Source: Platerodrilus igneus
Lineage: Eukaryota; Arthropoda; Insecta; Coleoptera; Lycidae
Length of the DNA: 64,000 nucleotides
Assembly: GCA_036346225.1 (NCBI GenBank)
Contig: JARFIW010000139.1
Location: 2,852,001 to 2,916,000, forward strand
Direction: 5' to 3'
Part shown: positions 55,603-64,000 of the stretch, piece by piece
Numbering within the stretch: the first letter of the stretch is position 1
Layout: every line of letters begins with the position of its first letter
The notes under the pieces: generated by a model
Told to the model about the DNA's origin: nothing
What the model saw: the letters and a program-made list of their open reading frames with translations, nothing else
Databases searched by the model: none
Translations under genes and position numbers: made by a program

Positions 55603-55863
55603 ATGCGATCCTTTACCCACCGCTCTGATGGGTCTTCTCTGAGCTATTCCGGAGCACTACTTGTCATCGTAACGTTAAGGAACCCATTATATCGAATAGA
55701 TATCGAATTTTTACCGTGGCAAAATATAAGTGAAACATTAACGTTAGGTTTAAAAAACACCAATAAAATAACAGTGGAAATGAAGTTCGACATTAGAGGT
55801 GACGTGGTGCAAATTCTGGACATTATAGATGATGTCAAAGAGCAATTTCTGCTGATTATCTGA
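55603..55863 (+). CDS. Unrecognised small ORF after the PBS-like site
   Basis: An 86-residue open frame from ATG 55603 with a patterned C-terminal half (IDIEFLPWQNISETLTL, VEMKFDIRGDVVQIL). It lies 60 nt after the PBS-like motif, where a gag would start, but I recognise no gag feature. Confidence 0.3.
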   Translation: MRSFTHRSDGSSLSYSGALLVIVTLRNPLYRIDIEFLPWQNISETLTLGLKNTNKITVEMKFDIRGDVVQILDIIDDVKEQFLLII

Positions 55864-57059
55864 AATCAGGAATTGTGCGAAAACGAGATTAATGGTAAAA
55901 TTTTCTTTACAAGTTTCACGTGAGTGCGGTATAATCGCCTTATCAGTTATTTAAAGTAAAAAAAGAAAATTGAACCATCTATCAATTTGCCATTTAAAGT
56001 TTTTTATTAAATTAATTGACGTTTTACAAAATTGTGAAAACCAAAACTTAGGAAAGTTGTAGGTTATTTCTAATAAAATATAATAGTTCCACGTGGAACA
56101 GTCGATTCCTCTCTAAAGCACGTTCCTATTTACATTGAGAAAACTCTCTTCCTATTCTTGAAGGTTTGAGTGACTATTCAACTTTCTTCCCTCATATTCT
56201 ATTTGTCACACACAATTGTGAAGTATGCAATCTCAAATAGCATTTGTATGAAACGCAGTTTCCCGAGTTTTAAACGACAAAGGAAACGCGTTTTAAAAAT
56301 ATGCCTAAATATATTTCAGAAACCCTCGAAAGATAAATGCGAATGATGCTGGAGGCTGAATGCATAATTTACCCTAAATTATAGATGTAATGCGATACAC
56401 GTCTGGGTTCTAATCGCATTTTATCGGTGTGTTTTTTTATTTTTATCTATTTACTGCTGAAGTTTAATTAGGAGACCGAGGCTTAATATATCATTGTGGT
56501 ATGTTAAATTTGAACATTATTCAAAAAGAGTAGATTATGTAGAAAGTAGTTACTTTAATGACATACAAACAGATGTCCCGTCGATTTTAACATTTGAAAG
56601 ATCTTGCAAACGACTGAATTTGCATTTGCTGTAACTGCACTTTATAATTTCTAAGGACGTTCAAACTAATATAAACATTTTGTTTTTGTTGAGAATCTAC
56701 GATCAAGATCATTTTTAATATCCTGGTATTAAAATGCACTTATAAAGTCGAGTTAAACAAATTGAGCAAGTCTTTTCAGATATTCCTTAGTAGATTTTTA
56801 TTAGATTCCATAGATATATGTATGGCGTACAATAAAAATATATTTATTTCTATTAGATAAAGTAGGCTTGAAATCAGAAGAGTAATATTTTTAGCATTTA
56901 ATGCTATGGTGTGAAAAAAGATAGCAATTAATACAATTCCCTACGTTCACTGGACTAGCAGAGAGTTCTGCATCTGTAGCATTTAATTTTTGGAAGATCT
57001 TATTTGTAGCATTTGTAACACAATTAATGCGTTCCTTAAAGAGAATTTGCATCCACTTG
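55864..57059. other. No recognised gene
   Basis: AT-rich. TTCCACGTGGAA, a 12-bp palindrome, is at about 56088. Nothing else assigned. Confidence 0.4.
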
Positions 57060-57831
57060 CTCCACCCTCAGGCTTCATCTGTGATACATAAAGCAAAAGG
57101 GTGAAACAGGAATGTGCCTTATCCCCCATTAAGTTTTAACTTGTACATAAAAGAGGCAATGAATACTCTCAAATGCAGGAAGACATTTGGAATTACTATG
57201 CAGGGACAAAAGATTGATAAGCTTTTGAAATGATGAAGATATCATGGATAGACAAAGTTAAGAACAAAGAGGTACTAGAAATGGTAGAGGCAGAAAGAAA
57301 TATGTAGAAAACAGTAAACAATAGGGCGCATATTAAGACATGAAGGAATAGTGCGGAATATATTAGAAACAGAGATAGGAAAAAAGAGAAGCAGAGGTAC
57401 ACTTACGTTTGCACACAGATAGTGAAAGATGTAGGGTGTGAGAATTTCAGGGAAGTGTGTAGGCTAGCTCAGAATAGAAATCAATGGAGGTATTGTATCC
57501 AACCAGTCCCAAGATAAAAAAACTAATGACGAAAAAAATAACTGTACCTAAATATGATGATTATTATAAACAACTACAGGTATTGGTCTTGCAATATTCT
57601 CAACTGATGTTAATACAGCAAATATCTAAGTGTTGAGGGATTCCTGGGCAGCCACAGGCTGCTTAACCCCCTTCACATACCACTGAATCTCGGTCAAATA
57701 GGACGTATAATTAGGATGTCGACCTAGATTAGATAGTGATAGATGCAGACTGTGCCAATTTCAGGGTAATGTGAAGGTCAGTTTAGAATAGAAAATAATG
57801 AGGGTACGCGAGTTATGTATCCCCCAATTTA

Positions 57832-57832
<1 letters not shown>
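57060..57832 (+). pseudogene. LINE 3' end relic (plus strand)
   Basis: The start contains CP.PPLSFNLYIKEAMNTLKC, the RT block usually read as ALSPLLFN.Y..., then GITMQGQKIDKL. After a deletion of the ADD region it has WIDKVKNKEVLEMV, a degenerate stretch and FREVCRLAQNRNQWRY, the typical C-terminal end of jockey-type insect LINEs. 57560-57720 resembles, in opposite orientation, the repeated tail units at 59.4-61.6 kb (GGCAGCC.CAGGCTGCTTAA, CCCCTTCACATA). Confidence 0.65.

Positions 57833-57877
<45 letters not shown>
57833..57877. repeat. (TA)n tract 11 (end of chain)
   Basis: About 45 nt, followed by TTTCAAATTG. Confidence 0.95.
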
Positions 57878-57878
<1 letters not shown>

Positions 57879-58367
57879 CAAATTGTTAAATAAAGTATAA
57901 GTTCATTGCAACAATGTAATACAAGGATAACCCAGATAAGTTATTAACAGTTCATGAGAACGGATATGCAACTTTGTATCCGAGAGGGCAGTGATACTGC
58001 AGATGGCAGGTCACAGACGGTTAACATACCGCAATTACCTAGAAATAAGATTGTTACAATGTAATAAAGTGTGGAATTAAGAGAAAAGCAGACATGAGGT
58101 CTGCAAGTTCCCACAGCCATGTGAGGGGCAGGTTATTAAAAAAAGCCCGGGAGCTCAAGGCCCGGCAGTCAGTCTTCGAACTCCATACTTCGTTGTTCAA
58201 GCTACTCACCCTAATATTAAGATAAATAAATTTGTTAAAGTTTGAAAACGTTTTTTAAAAACACCGCTCCAAGGGCCCGAACCTTAACTCGCCTCAAACC
58301 ATTTCCAGGACTGAGGAACTAATGATGATGATTATGATGAAGCAAATTTTGTACAAATGTAAATATA
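57878..58367. other. Possible LTR-like stretch
   Basis: G+C-richer sequence 57960-58310 with AGCCCGGGAGCTCAAGGCCC, AATAAATTTG (polyA-like) at about 58225, and CCAAGGGCCCGAACC at about 58268. It could be an R-U5 end, but no partner repeat is seen. Confidence 0.25.
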
Positions 58368-58583
58368 ATGCAAAAATATGTAATACTCTACGAAATTGCT
58401 CAGTCATTTATGTTAGCGCTTCCAAGTTTCTACGTGCTTGAAACCGGTTTCTGTCACATAAATTCAATCTTAACTAAGTACAGAAATAAATTAAATGTGG
58501 AGTTTCCAGGAGATTTAAGATTCAAATTAACCAATTTCGAACCCAATATAGTGAACCTTGCAAAAAAATACCAGAAGCAATAA
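58368..58583 (+). pseudogene. hAT transposase C-terminus (ZBED/SCAND3-like type)
   Basis: A 71-codon open frame contains SFYVLETGFCHINSILTKYR, then LNVEFPGDLRFKLTNFEPNI and LAKKYQ. This is the hATC dimerisation end of the ZBED5/SCAND3-like transposases (consensus ...VE.GFS.V..LL.K.RN.L.I...GDLRL.LT...P.I..L...HQ), from memory of that family. Upstream catalytic parts are missing. The element's right terminus follows at 58867. Confidence 0.75.
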
Positions 58584-58867
58584 GTCTGCAGTTACTTTAC
58601 TTATTATTTTTACTTATTTATAATTAATTATTTAAGAAATATTAAGGTATTTAAATTTCAACATTAAGATATTTTTCATAAAACTATTATTACACAATGT
58701 AAAATTACTTTGATAAACGTTTGAAATAATAAAATAAATGTACAAACACACTGCCATATCTAATAAATAGTTTTATTTTCATTTTCTGAAAATTACTTTA
58801 TGGGTGTCGATGGAGTTTTTGAAAAATTATATAGGTGTCGGTGATCAAAAAAGTTTGCAGATCCCTG
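58584..58867 (+). mobile_element. 3' end of the hAT element with terminal inverted repeat
   Basis: An untranslated tail ends GGTGTCGGTGATCAAAAAAG, then TTTGCAGATCCCTG (58867). In reverse this is CAGGGATCTGCAAACTTTTT, a typical hAT terminus of this subgroup. The next 8 nt (CTTTAGAC) would be the target duplication. The left end is lost. Confidence 0.7.
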
Positions 58868-59389
58868 CTTTAGACTAACAACACTAAGTATCATTTAACA
58901 ATTATAATTTAAAACATTTTGCATTGGCACAGCACACTACTAATTAATTACATAACGGTTAAAAACCACATGATGAATTCAGATTGCGCCTAGCAAACTC
59001 AAAAATCTATCGTAAACATAACGACAAACGTAAAGCAATTTCAAATTCTAAATACATCAATGAACGTAGAAAATTATAAAAATAATTATACCCAGGGCAC
59101 GAACGTAAGTATAAACATCGCCCGCATATTGTTTAATTACTGACGATTTCAGCCCAAACAGAAGCTAGTAAAACATAAAACAAACAAATAGATATTTACT
59201 ATAGTACAATAATAATTCAACAAAGCTTATAGCATTAAATAATCAACACTGATTTACTCATCAAGTAACCTACGTACCGAACAAGATCAAGCAAGCGATA
59301 ACTGTTGGCCAAAGTATTTCCTTACGCAAGCTGTGAAGGGTTTGGGTAACTTTTCAGAAAGTAAGGAACAGTTTTACCTAAAGAAAATA
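58868..59389. other. No recognised gene
   Basis: AT-rich sequence, no feature assigned. Confidence 0.4.
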
Positions 59390-61565
59390 CAAAGTATTAA
59401 TTATCATCATTAAGTCTTTAGTTCTGTAACTGGTTAGACGCGTTGTTTTTTATTCCGACCTAACCCACACATTTTCCCGAATTTCCAGTCTGCATCATTC
59501 ACTATCAGCGTGAAATAGTATGATCTAGGTCTTACATCTACCCTCTGTTTTTTCCTATATCTGCTTGTAATATAGTCCCCACATTTCACGAACATTCAGT
59601 GATATGTGAAGGGGTTATGCAGCCTGTGAATGCCAAGATTCCCCTAACTCTTGAACCTTTGCCGAATTAATAGTTCTCCAATAAATACTTTCGCGCATTC
59701 AGAATTAGTTGAAAATATTGCAAAAGCCATACCTGTAATTGTTTCTTGTACTCATCAGGTTTAAGTACAATTAGTTTTTCGTCATTAAGTTTTCCACCTT
59801 GGAACAGCTTGGACGCGTCCTCCACAGATTTATATTCTGACCTAGCTCAAATAGTTTCCTGAAATTCCTACAGCATATATACCGCTCTATTCCCTTTCTA
59901 TTGTTATCTACATATATGCCCTTTTTACCGATATTCAGTGGTATGTCAAGGCAGTTAAGCAGCCAATGGTTACCAAGATCCCCCAACACTTGAACATTTG
60001 CCAAATTAATAGTTTTCCAATAAATCCTTTTGCACGATCAAGATTAGTTGAAAATATTGCAAAACCAACGTCTGTAGTTGTGTATAATAATCATCAGGTT
60101 TATGTGCAATTATTTTTTCGTCATTAGGAATTTCGTCTTAGAACTGGTTGAACGCGTACTTCCACAGATTTCTATTATAAGCTAACCTATACAGCTCCCT
60201 GACATTCCCACTGCCTGGATACAGCTCGGTTCCCCTTTTATTGGTTTGTAAATTTATACCCTATTTCACCGATATTCAGTGATATATGAGGAGGGTTAAG
60301 TAGCCTGTGGTTACCAAGATCCCCCAACTCTTGAACATTGGCCGAATTAATAGTTTTTCAATATATCTTTTCGCACAATCAGGATTGGTCCAAATTCTTC
60401 CAAAACCAATATCTATATTGTTACTAGTACTCCTCAGGTTTAAGTGTTATTAGTTTTTCGTCATTAGGTATTCGTCTTAGAACTTGTTGAACTTAAACGC
60501 GTACCTCCACTGATTTCTATTCTGAGCCCCTACACAGTTCCCTAGCATTCCCACTACCTGGATACAGCTCGGTTCTCCTTCTATTATTTTGTAAATCTGT
60601 ACCTTATTTGATAGATATTAAGTGATATGCGAAGGGGGTTAAGTAGCCTGTGTTTACCAAGATCATCCAACTCTTGAACATTTGCCGAATTAATAGTTTT
60701 CCAATAAATTCTTTCGCACAATCAGGATTGGTCCAAATGTTTGCAAAATCAACACCTGTATTTGTTACTTATACTCATCAGGTTTAGGTGATATTAGTTT
60801 TTCGTCATTAGGTTTCCGTCTTGGAACAGCTTGGACGCGTACCTCCACTAATTTCTATTCTGAGCTCGCCTACATAGTTCCCTGACATACTTATAGCCTA
60901 GATATAACTCGATTCCCTATTGTAACAGGTACAATGCTGTACAGGATGAACAGGTGTGGCGCAGTCCGCTTCACGAGGCAGTCGAGTTTAAGCCATTGAA
61001 AGTAGCAGACCTGTTGATAAATTAAGCGGTATTCAATTATTAATTTATAAGTTAGGTTTATGTGCTTAGCGGTCTTGGCCGTTGCCAGTATCCGTATTGT
61101 ATCAGAATTATGCGCGTCAAGTTTGTGTTACTAAGTGATTCTCATTAATTTTTAAGTACTATCAGTTACTTTCATAATTACAGGAAGCTACCCCTAACAA
61201 ATAATTTACAGTGGTGTTTTGTTCATTTCAACAACACATTATATGATACCCAATAATGAGAATAAATAAGTTACACTTTCTATTATTTTCTAAATATTTG
61301 CTCTATTTCACAATATTTAGTCGCCTACGGCTACCAAAATCTCTAACACAAACATTTGCCAAATGAATAGTTCTTTCACAATTAATGTTCGTCGAGAATA
61401 TTGCAAAGTCAACACTTGTATTTGCTTACATTCATCAGGTTTAAGTATAATTATTTTGTTTTTTTTATAAGGTTTTCTGTCTTGGAACTGGTTGGACGCG
61501 TACCTCCATTGATTTTTATTCTGTGTTAGCCTACACATTTACCTGAAATTCCCACAGCCTACTTC
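59390..61565 (-). repeat. Tandem array of about 340-bp units (LINE 3' tail)
   Basis: The TCATCAGGTTTAAG-like start recurs at 59752, 60091, 60431, 60775 and 61432 (steps 339, 340, 344, then about two units). Each unit contains TTTTTCGTCATTA, GACGCGTACCTCCA, ATTCAGTGATATG, GTTAAGTAGCCTGTGG and CTTGAACATTTGCCGAATTA. An earlier partial unit starts near 59405. A different sequence (60925-61260) interrupts the array. The LINE coding relic on the minus strand directly abuts at the right, so the array is probably a multiplied 3' tail. Confidence 0.85.
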
Positions 61566-62260
61566 TTTGACTATCTGTGTGTAATAGTCAAATCTAAGTC
61601 AACCTCTACCTCTCTTTTTTCCTATCTGCTTCTAATATATTCCGCACTATACCTTCATGCTTTAGTATGTGACCTATCATCCTATCTTTCCTGTTTTTTA
61701 CTGTTCTCCACATATTTCTTTCTTTCCCTACCATTTCTAAACCTCTTTGTTCTTAACACGATATCTTTATCATACGTCAGTCTACATTTCAAAGGCTTTC
61801 CTGTCCGCTTCTCTTACTGTCCAAGTTTTGCAGCCGTACAGTGCTGTGCTCCACACATGTGCTTTCAGCAATATTTTCCTTGTTCCAATGTTTGTTGTCT
61901 TTGAACACATGTTTTATATTTTATGTGCTTTTCCCATCTTGCGATATTTGGCTTCCTAGGTAGCAGAAATCCTTAACCTCTTGTAAGTTCTCGTTTCCTA
62001 TTTGTATTCTAGTTTTTTATTTATTCTCCTCTCCTTTGCATATTCGTACTTTAGTTTTATTTTTGTTAATTTTCATACCGTATCTCTGTTAAAACTATTT
62101 CCATTTCATTAAGAGCAGCATCTAACTTTTCCTTGCGAGATACTAAAGCCGGCTTATCATCCTGCATTTAACAGTATTCATTGTCTCTTCGATGTACAAG
62201 TTAAAAGTCAACGGGGATAGGGCACATCACTGTCTTACTCTTTTCCTAATATCTACTTCT
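61540..62260 (-). pseudogene. Jockey-type LINE RT C-terminal relic (minus strand)
   Basis: Reading leftward from 62260, fragments include SPLTFNLYIEE (RT), KINKNKTKV, then HVWSTALYGCKTWTVREADR near 61830, VKNKEV near 61745, and the end NQWRY near 61520. This is the usual insect LINE order: RT palm, YGC.TWT.R, NEEVL, LA.DR..WR. Many frameshifts. It is the same family as the plus-strand piece at 57060. Confidence 0.7.
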
Positions 62261-63105
62261 TGAAGAAGTGTATCGCAATGTGAAATCAACAAACGACAAC
62301 CACTAAGTCTAGTCCAGATACCGGTACCTGATAACACGGCGCACTATCACTATCACATTTTATTCAAAATAAAGTCTACCAAATTGAAGAATTTAAGTAT
62401 AAGGTACACCTTCAAATGTACCAGGTCGATTTGAAAACTACATTCGTAACAGCACTTGTTGTGCAGCACTCGACACAGTTACTACGCGGTAGTGCTAACT
62501 GCGGTTGAATTGGCCAGTCGAATACATCGATATGCAGATATAAACAGATCACATATTCCTCGATGATATATTCGCAACCAACATGGATTAGTTCTAGGAG
62601 GAGTTTTATTTAATTGTGAAGAATATTCTATTACCGCTATGTACCAGCAATAAATCAAATACGAAGGATAAACTAACCTATATAAATATGAGAACCATTT
62701 GCGAGTATCGCAACATACTAAGTGAGGTTTTGTGATATCGTGTTCCGCGTGCTTTCGGAGGAGCGTTGAAAAATAAAGATATCGACTTCATTGACTTACC
62801 TATATTGTGACGGCGCTTCGTAATAGAAATCTATTACACAATTATATTTTTTTATTTTAGAGGTATTACATGTTACGGATTACGTATTACACGGAGTCCT
62901 TTATCGTCCAGGGCTAGATATAGCTGTATCCGTGGTCCCTCCGCCGTTTTCGCCAGGCCAGGGGGGTTATTCTGTTTAACGTGAGTAAATGCGGCATTCC
63001 ATCGAGGTACACAAGAAATAGAATTAATAATCAATGTGTGTATAGTGTCAGTATCTGAGTCTTATCTTCAACTTTCTAGCCGCACTACTTCTCTCCCATA
63101 AACAT
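62261..63105. other. No gene; possible promoter-like part
   Basis: TATATAAATATGAG at about 62678 followed by GAGTATCGCAAC may be a TATA-driven retroelement promoter. 62900-62965 is G+C-rich (GTGGTCCCTCCGCCG). No ORF. Confidence 0.3.
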
Positions 63106-63265
63106 ATGCGTAAGCGAACAGACAAATGCGCGCGCCCGCACACACCCACGCTTCCGAATACGTTCAATCAAACAGACACGCACAAGCACAGCCACACGTA
63201 CGCACACACACACTCGCACGCACGCTTACACCCACACACATACACACACTACACGCACATGCACC
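63106..63265. repeat. CA-rich low-complexity tract
   Basis: An imperfect CACA/CACG run that keeps a frame open for 64 codons (His/Thr-rich). Not considered a gene. Confidence 0.85.
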
Positions 63266-63620
63266 CCCCTCCACCCCGCACTTTCATGAATAAATCTTAG
63301 CTTACATTTCACGCAATCTTCTACCGTTTCAACCGGCAATCTACTTCTTCAATGCTTTATAGTATTTCTTGCCTGCTATTTTTCTTTATACTCAAAAATG
63401 ATACATTCAGATTTTAGTTTTTAACATATAAAAAGCAAAATCTTAGTAATTTAATTGTTGGTAATATTTTTGCTATTATATAACCTAGTAAAAGGCAAAG
63501 TCCAAATTATTCGATTCATTTTTAGTACTCTACCTCCATACGACATTTTGCATTCAGTGCAACCACCGAACGCTTAAATTTTGATACAGCTTTGCAAAAC
63601 ATTTTATAAATAAACATCGA
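63266..63620. other. No recognised gene
   Basis: AT-rich, nothing assigned. Confidence 0.4.
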
Positions 63621-63850
63621 CACACGGTCCGCTTCAAAAATGTTAGGCGAGCATTTTTCACAAAAATACGCCCTCGTTCGGATGAGAGGTAAAATGGAGG
63701 TCCTGTGTGAGTGTTGTCACGCACGTTAAAGATACCTACCTTGCTTGTAAGAGCATGGGTTCGGCAAAATTCAAAATTTTTCAGGTAGAAAAAACTCGCT
63801 TCCTGGCCAATGTAGTACCTTCAAGTAGAACATTGGAAAATCACATGTAA
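63621..63850 (+). mobile_element. SINE copy, 5'-truncated
   Basis: Matches 36505-36732, beginning inside the tRNA-like head just after box B (CACGGTCCGCTT) and ending CATTGGAAAATCACATGTAA. The central CACGCACGTTAAAGAT block is present. Confidence 0.9.
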
Positions 63851-63867
63851 GGTTTATAGTAGGCTGG

Positions 63868-64000
63868 GGCGGCTTCGTGGTGTAGTTTGTATGCGTGTGA
63901 CTACTATGCCCAAGGTCCCGGGTTCAAATCCGGATCCGCTCTGCTTGATAAATGTTAGGCGAGCATTTTTCACAAAAATATGCCATCGTTCGGAAGAGAG
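63868..64000 (+). mobile_element. SINE copy, cut by window edge
   Basis: It starts with a complete tRNA-like head (box A TGGTGTAGTTTG, box B GGTTCAAATCC) and runs through CATTTTTCACAAAAATATGCC to the window end. It lies 17 bp after the previous SINE copy. Confidence 0.88.

Larger units (their letters stand above)
54073..57832 (+). mobile_element. Module D: possible LTR, PBS-like site and mixed repeat interior
   Basis: It begins TTGTGGTTAGCGG. 54350-54430 has a short tandem repeat of CTACGTCTAAGA-like units. TGGCGCCCA at 55534-55542 resembles a tRNA-Lys PBS and follows a GC-richer, U5-like part (GGTTTCGCCCGAG), so 54073-55533 may be an LTR. After it come a small ORF (55603) and, from about 57060, a LINE 3' relic. 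There is no RT of its own, so the classification is tentative. Confidence 0.35.

Noticed and set aside
57878..58340. LTR end of a gypsy-type element
   Set aside because: A polyA-like signal and GC-rich end are suggestive, but no second LTR, PBS or coding region was found.
60940..61010. Second tRNA-like SINE head (TGGCGCAGTCC, GAGTTTAAGCC)
   Set aside because: Box B match is weak and no body or copies were seen.
63106..63300. His/Thr-rich ORF
   Set aside because: CA-rich microsatellite translation.

Overview
The window is AT-rich animal nuclear DNA, most likely from an insect or other arthropod. It is almost wholly made of mobile elements: virus-like (Polinton/adintovirus-type) DNA elements, MULE, piggyBac, mariner and hAT DNA transposons, jockey/CR1-type LINEs, Penelope-like elements, LTR-retrotransposon pieces and a tRNA-derived SINE. 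No clear host gene is visible; one possible 47-nt micro-exon near 30.15 kb is the only weak candidate. Spliced eukaryotic genes, TATA boxes, TTAA and TA-tract insertion sites and pipsqueak-type HTH proteins fit this picture. There are no prokaryotic signals.

1-13.1 kb: two copies of a virus-like element lie head to head. The left copy runs leftward off the window from a terminal palindrome at 2849-2900. The right copy runs rightward from a 70-bp perfect palindrome at 7290-7359. Over about 2.87 kb the two are nearly identical and form a giant inverted repeat (1-2900 and 7290-10193). From the terminus inward the order is: hairpin; direct repeats with a small stem-loop; 24 tandem 8-bp units carrying E-box-like CANNTG sites; TATA box; packaging-type ATPase with an N-terminal pipsqueak-like HTH; an unidentified short gene; a promoter and small CxxC/CxxC protein; and a convergent pipsqueak-HTH gene. 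The right copy continues into N- and C-terminal pieces of a protein-primed-type DNA polymerase B, with two unknown small genes lying where the polymerase core should be. Nearly every gene has a frame break. The spacer between the copies (2.9-7.3 kb) holds a MULE-like (C2H2 + FAR1) transposase remnant cut at the left hairpin, a small LTR-element remnant and a jockey-type ORF1 remnant.

13.1-35 kb: a three-copy 341-bp tandem array carrying a small basic ORF, a 41-bp minisatellite, a piggyBac element with intact TTAA-flanked ends but a broken transposase, a mariner relic, a palindromic Penelope-type end carrying two hammerhead-ribozyme-like motifs, and a LINE reverse-transcriptase relic. These are separated by long AT-rich stretches with no recognisable genes.

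35-57.9 kb: a chain of ten modules of 0.3-4.3 kb, each bounded by a (TA)n tract. The modules include two copies each of two LTR-like families (A and B), a hammerhead-ribozyme unit with 298-bp periodicity, a hAT element, a head-to-head palindromic Penelope-like element (RT + GIY-YIG) and an LTR-like module with a primer-binding-site-like motif.

57.9-64 kb: the 3' end of a second hAT, a tandem array of about 340-bp units that is probably a LINE 3' tail, a LINE 3' coding relic on the minus strand, a CA-rich tract and two more SINE copies. Where near-identical copies disagree, the differences that move reading frames are mostly A/T homopolymer length changes. These could be real decay or residual long-read error, so frame calls should be checked against reads.
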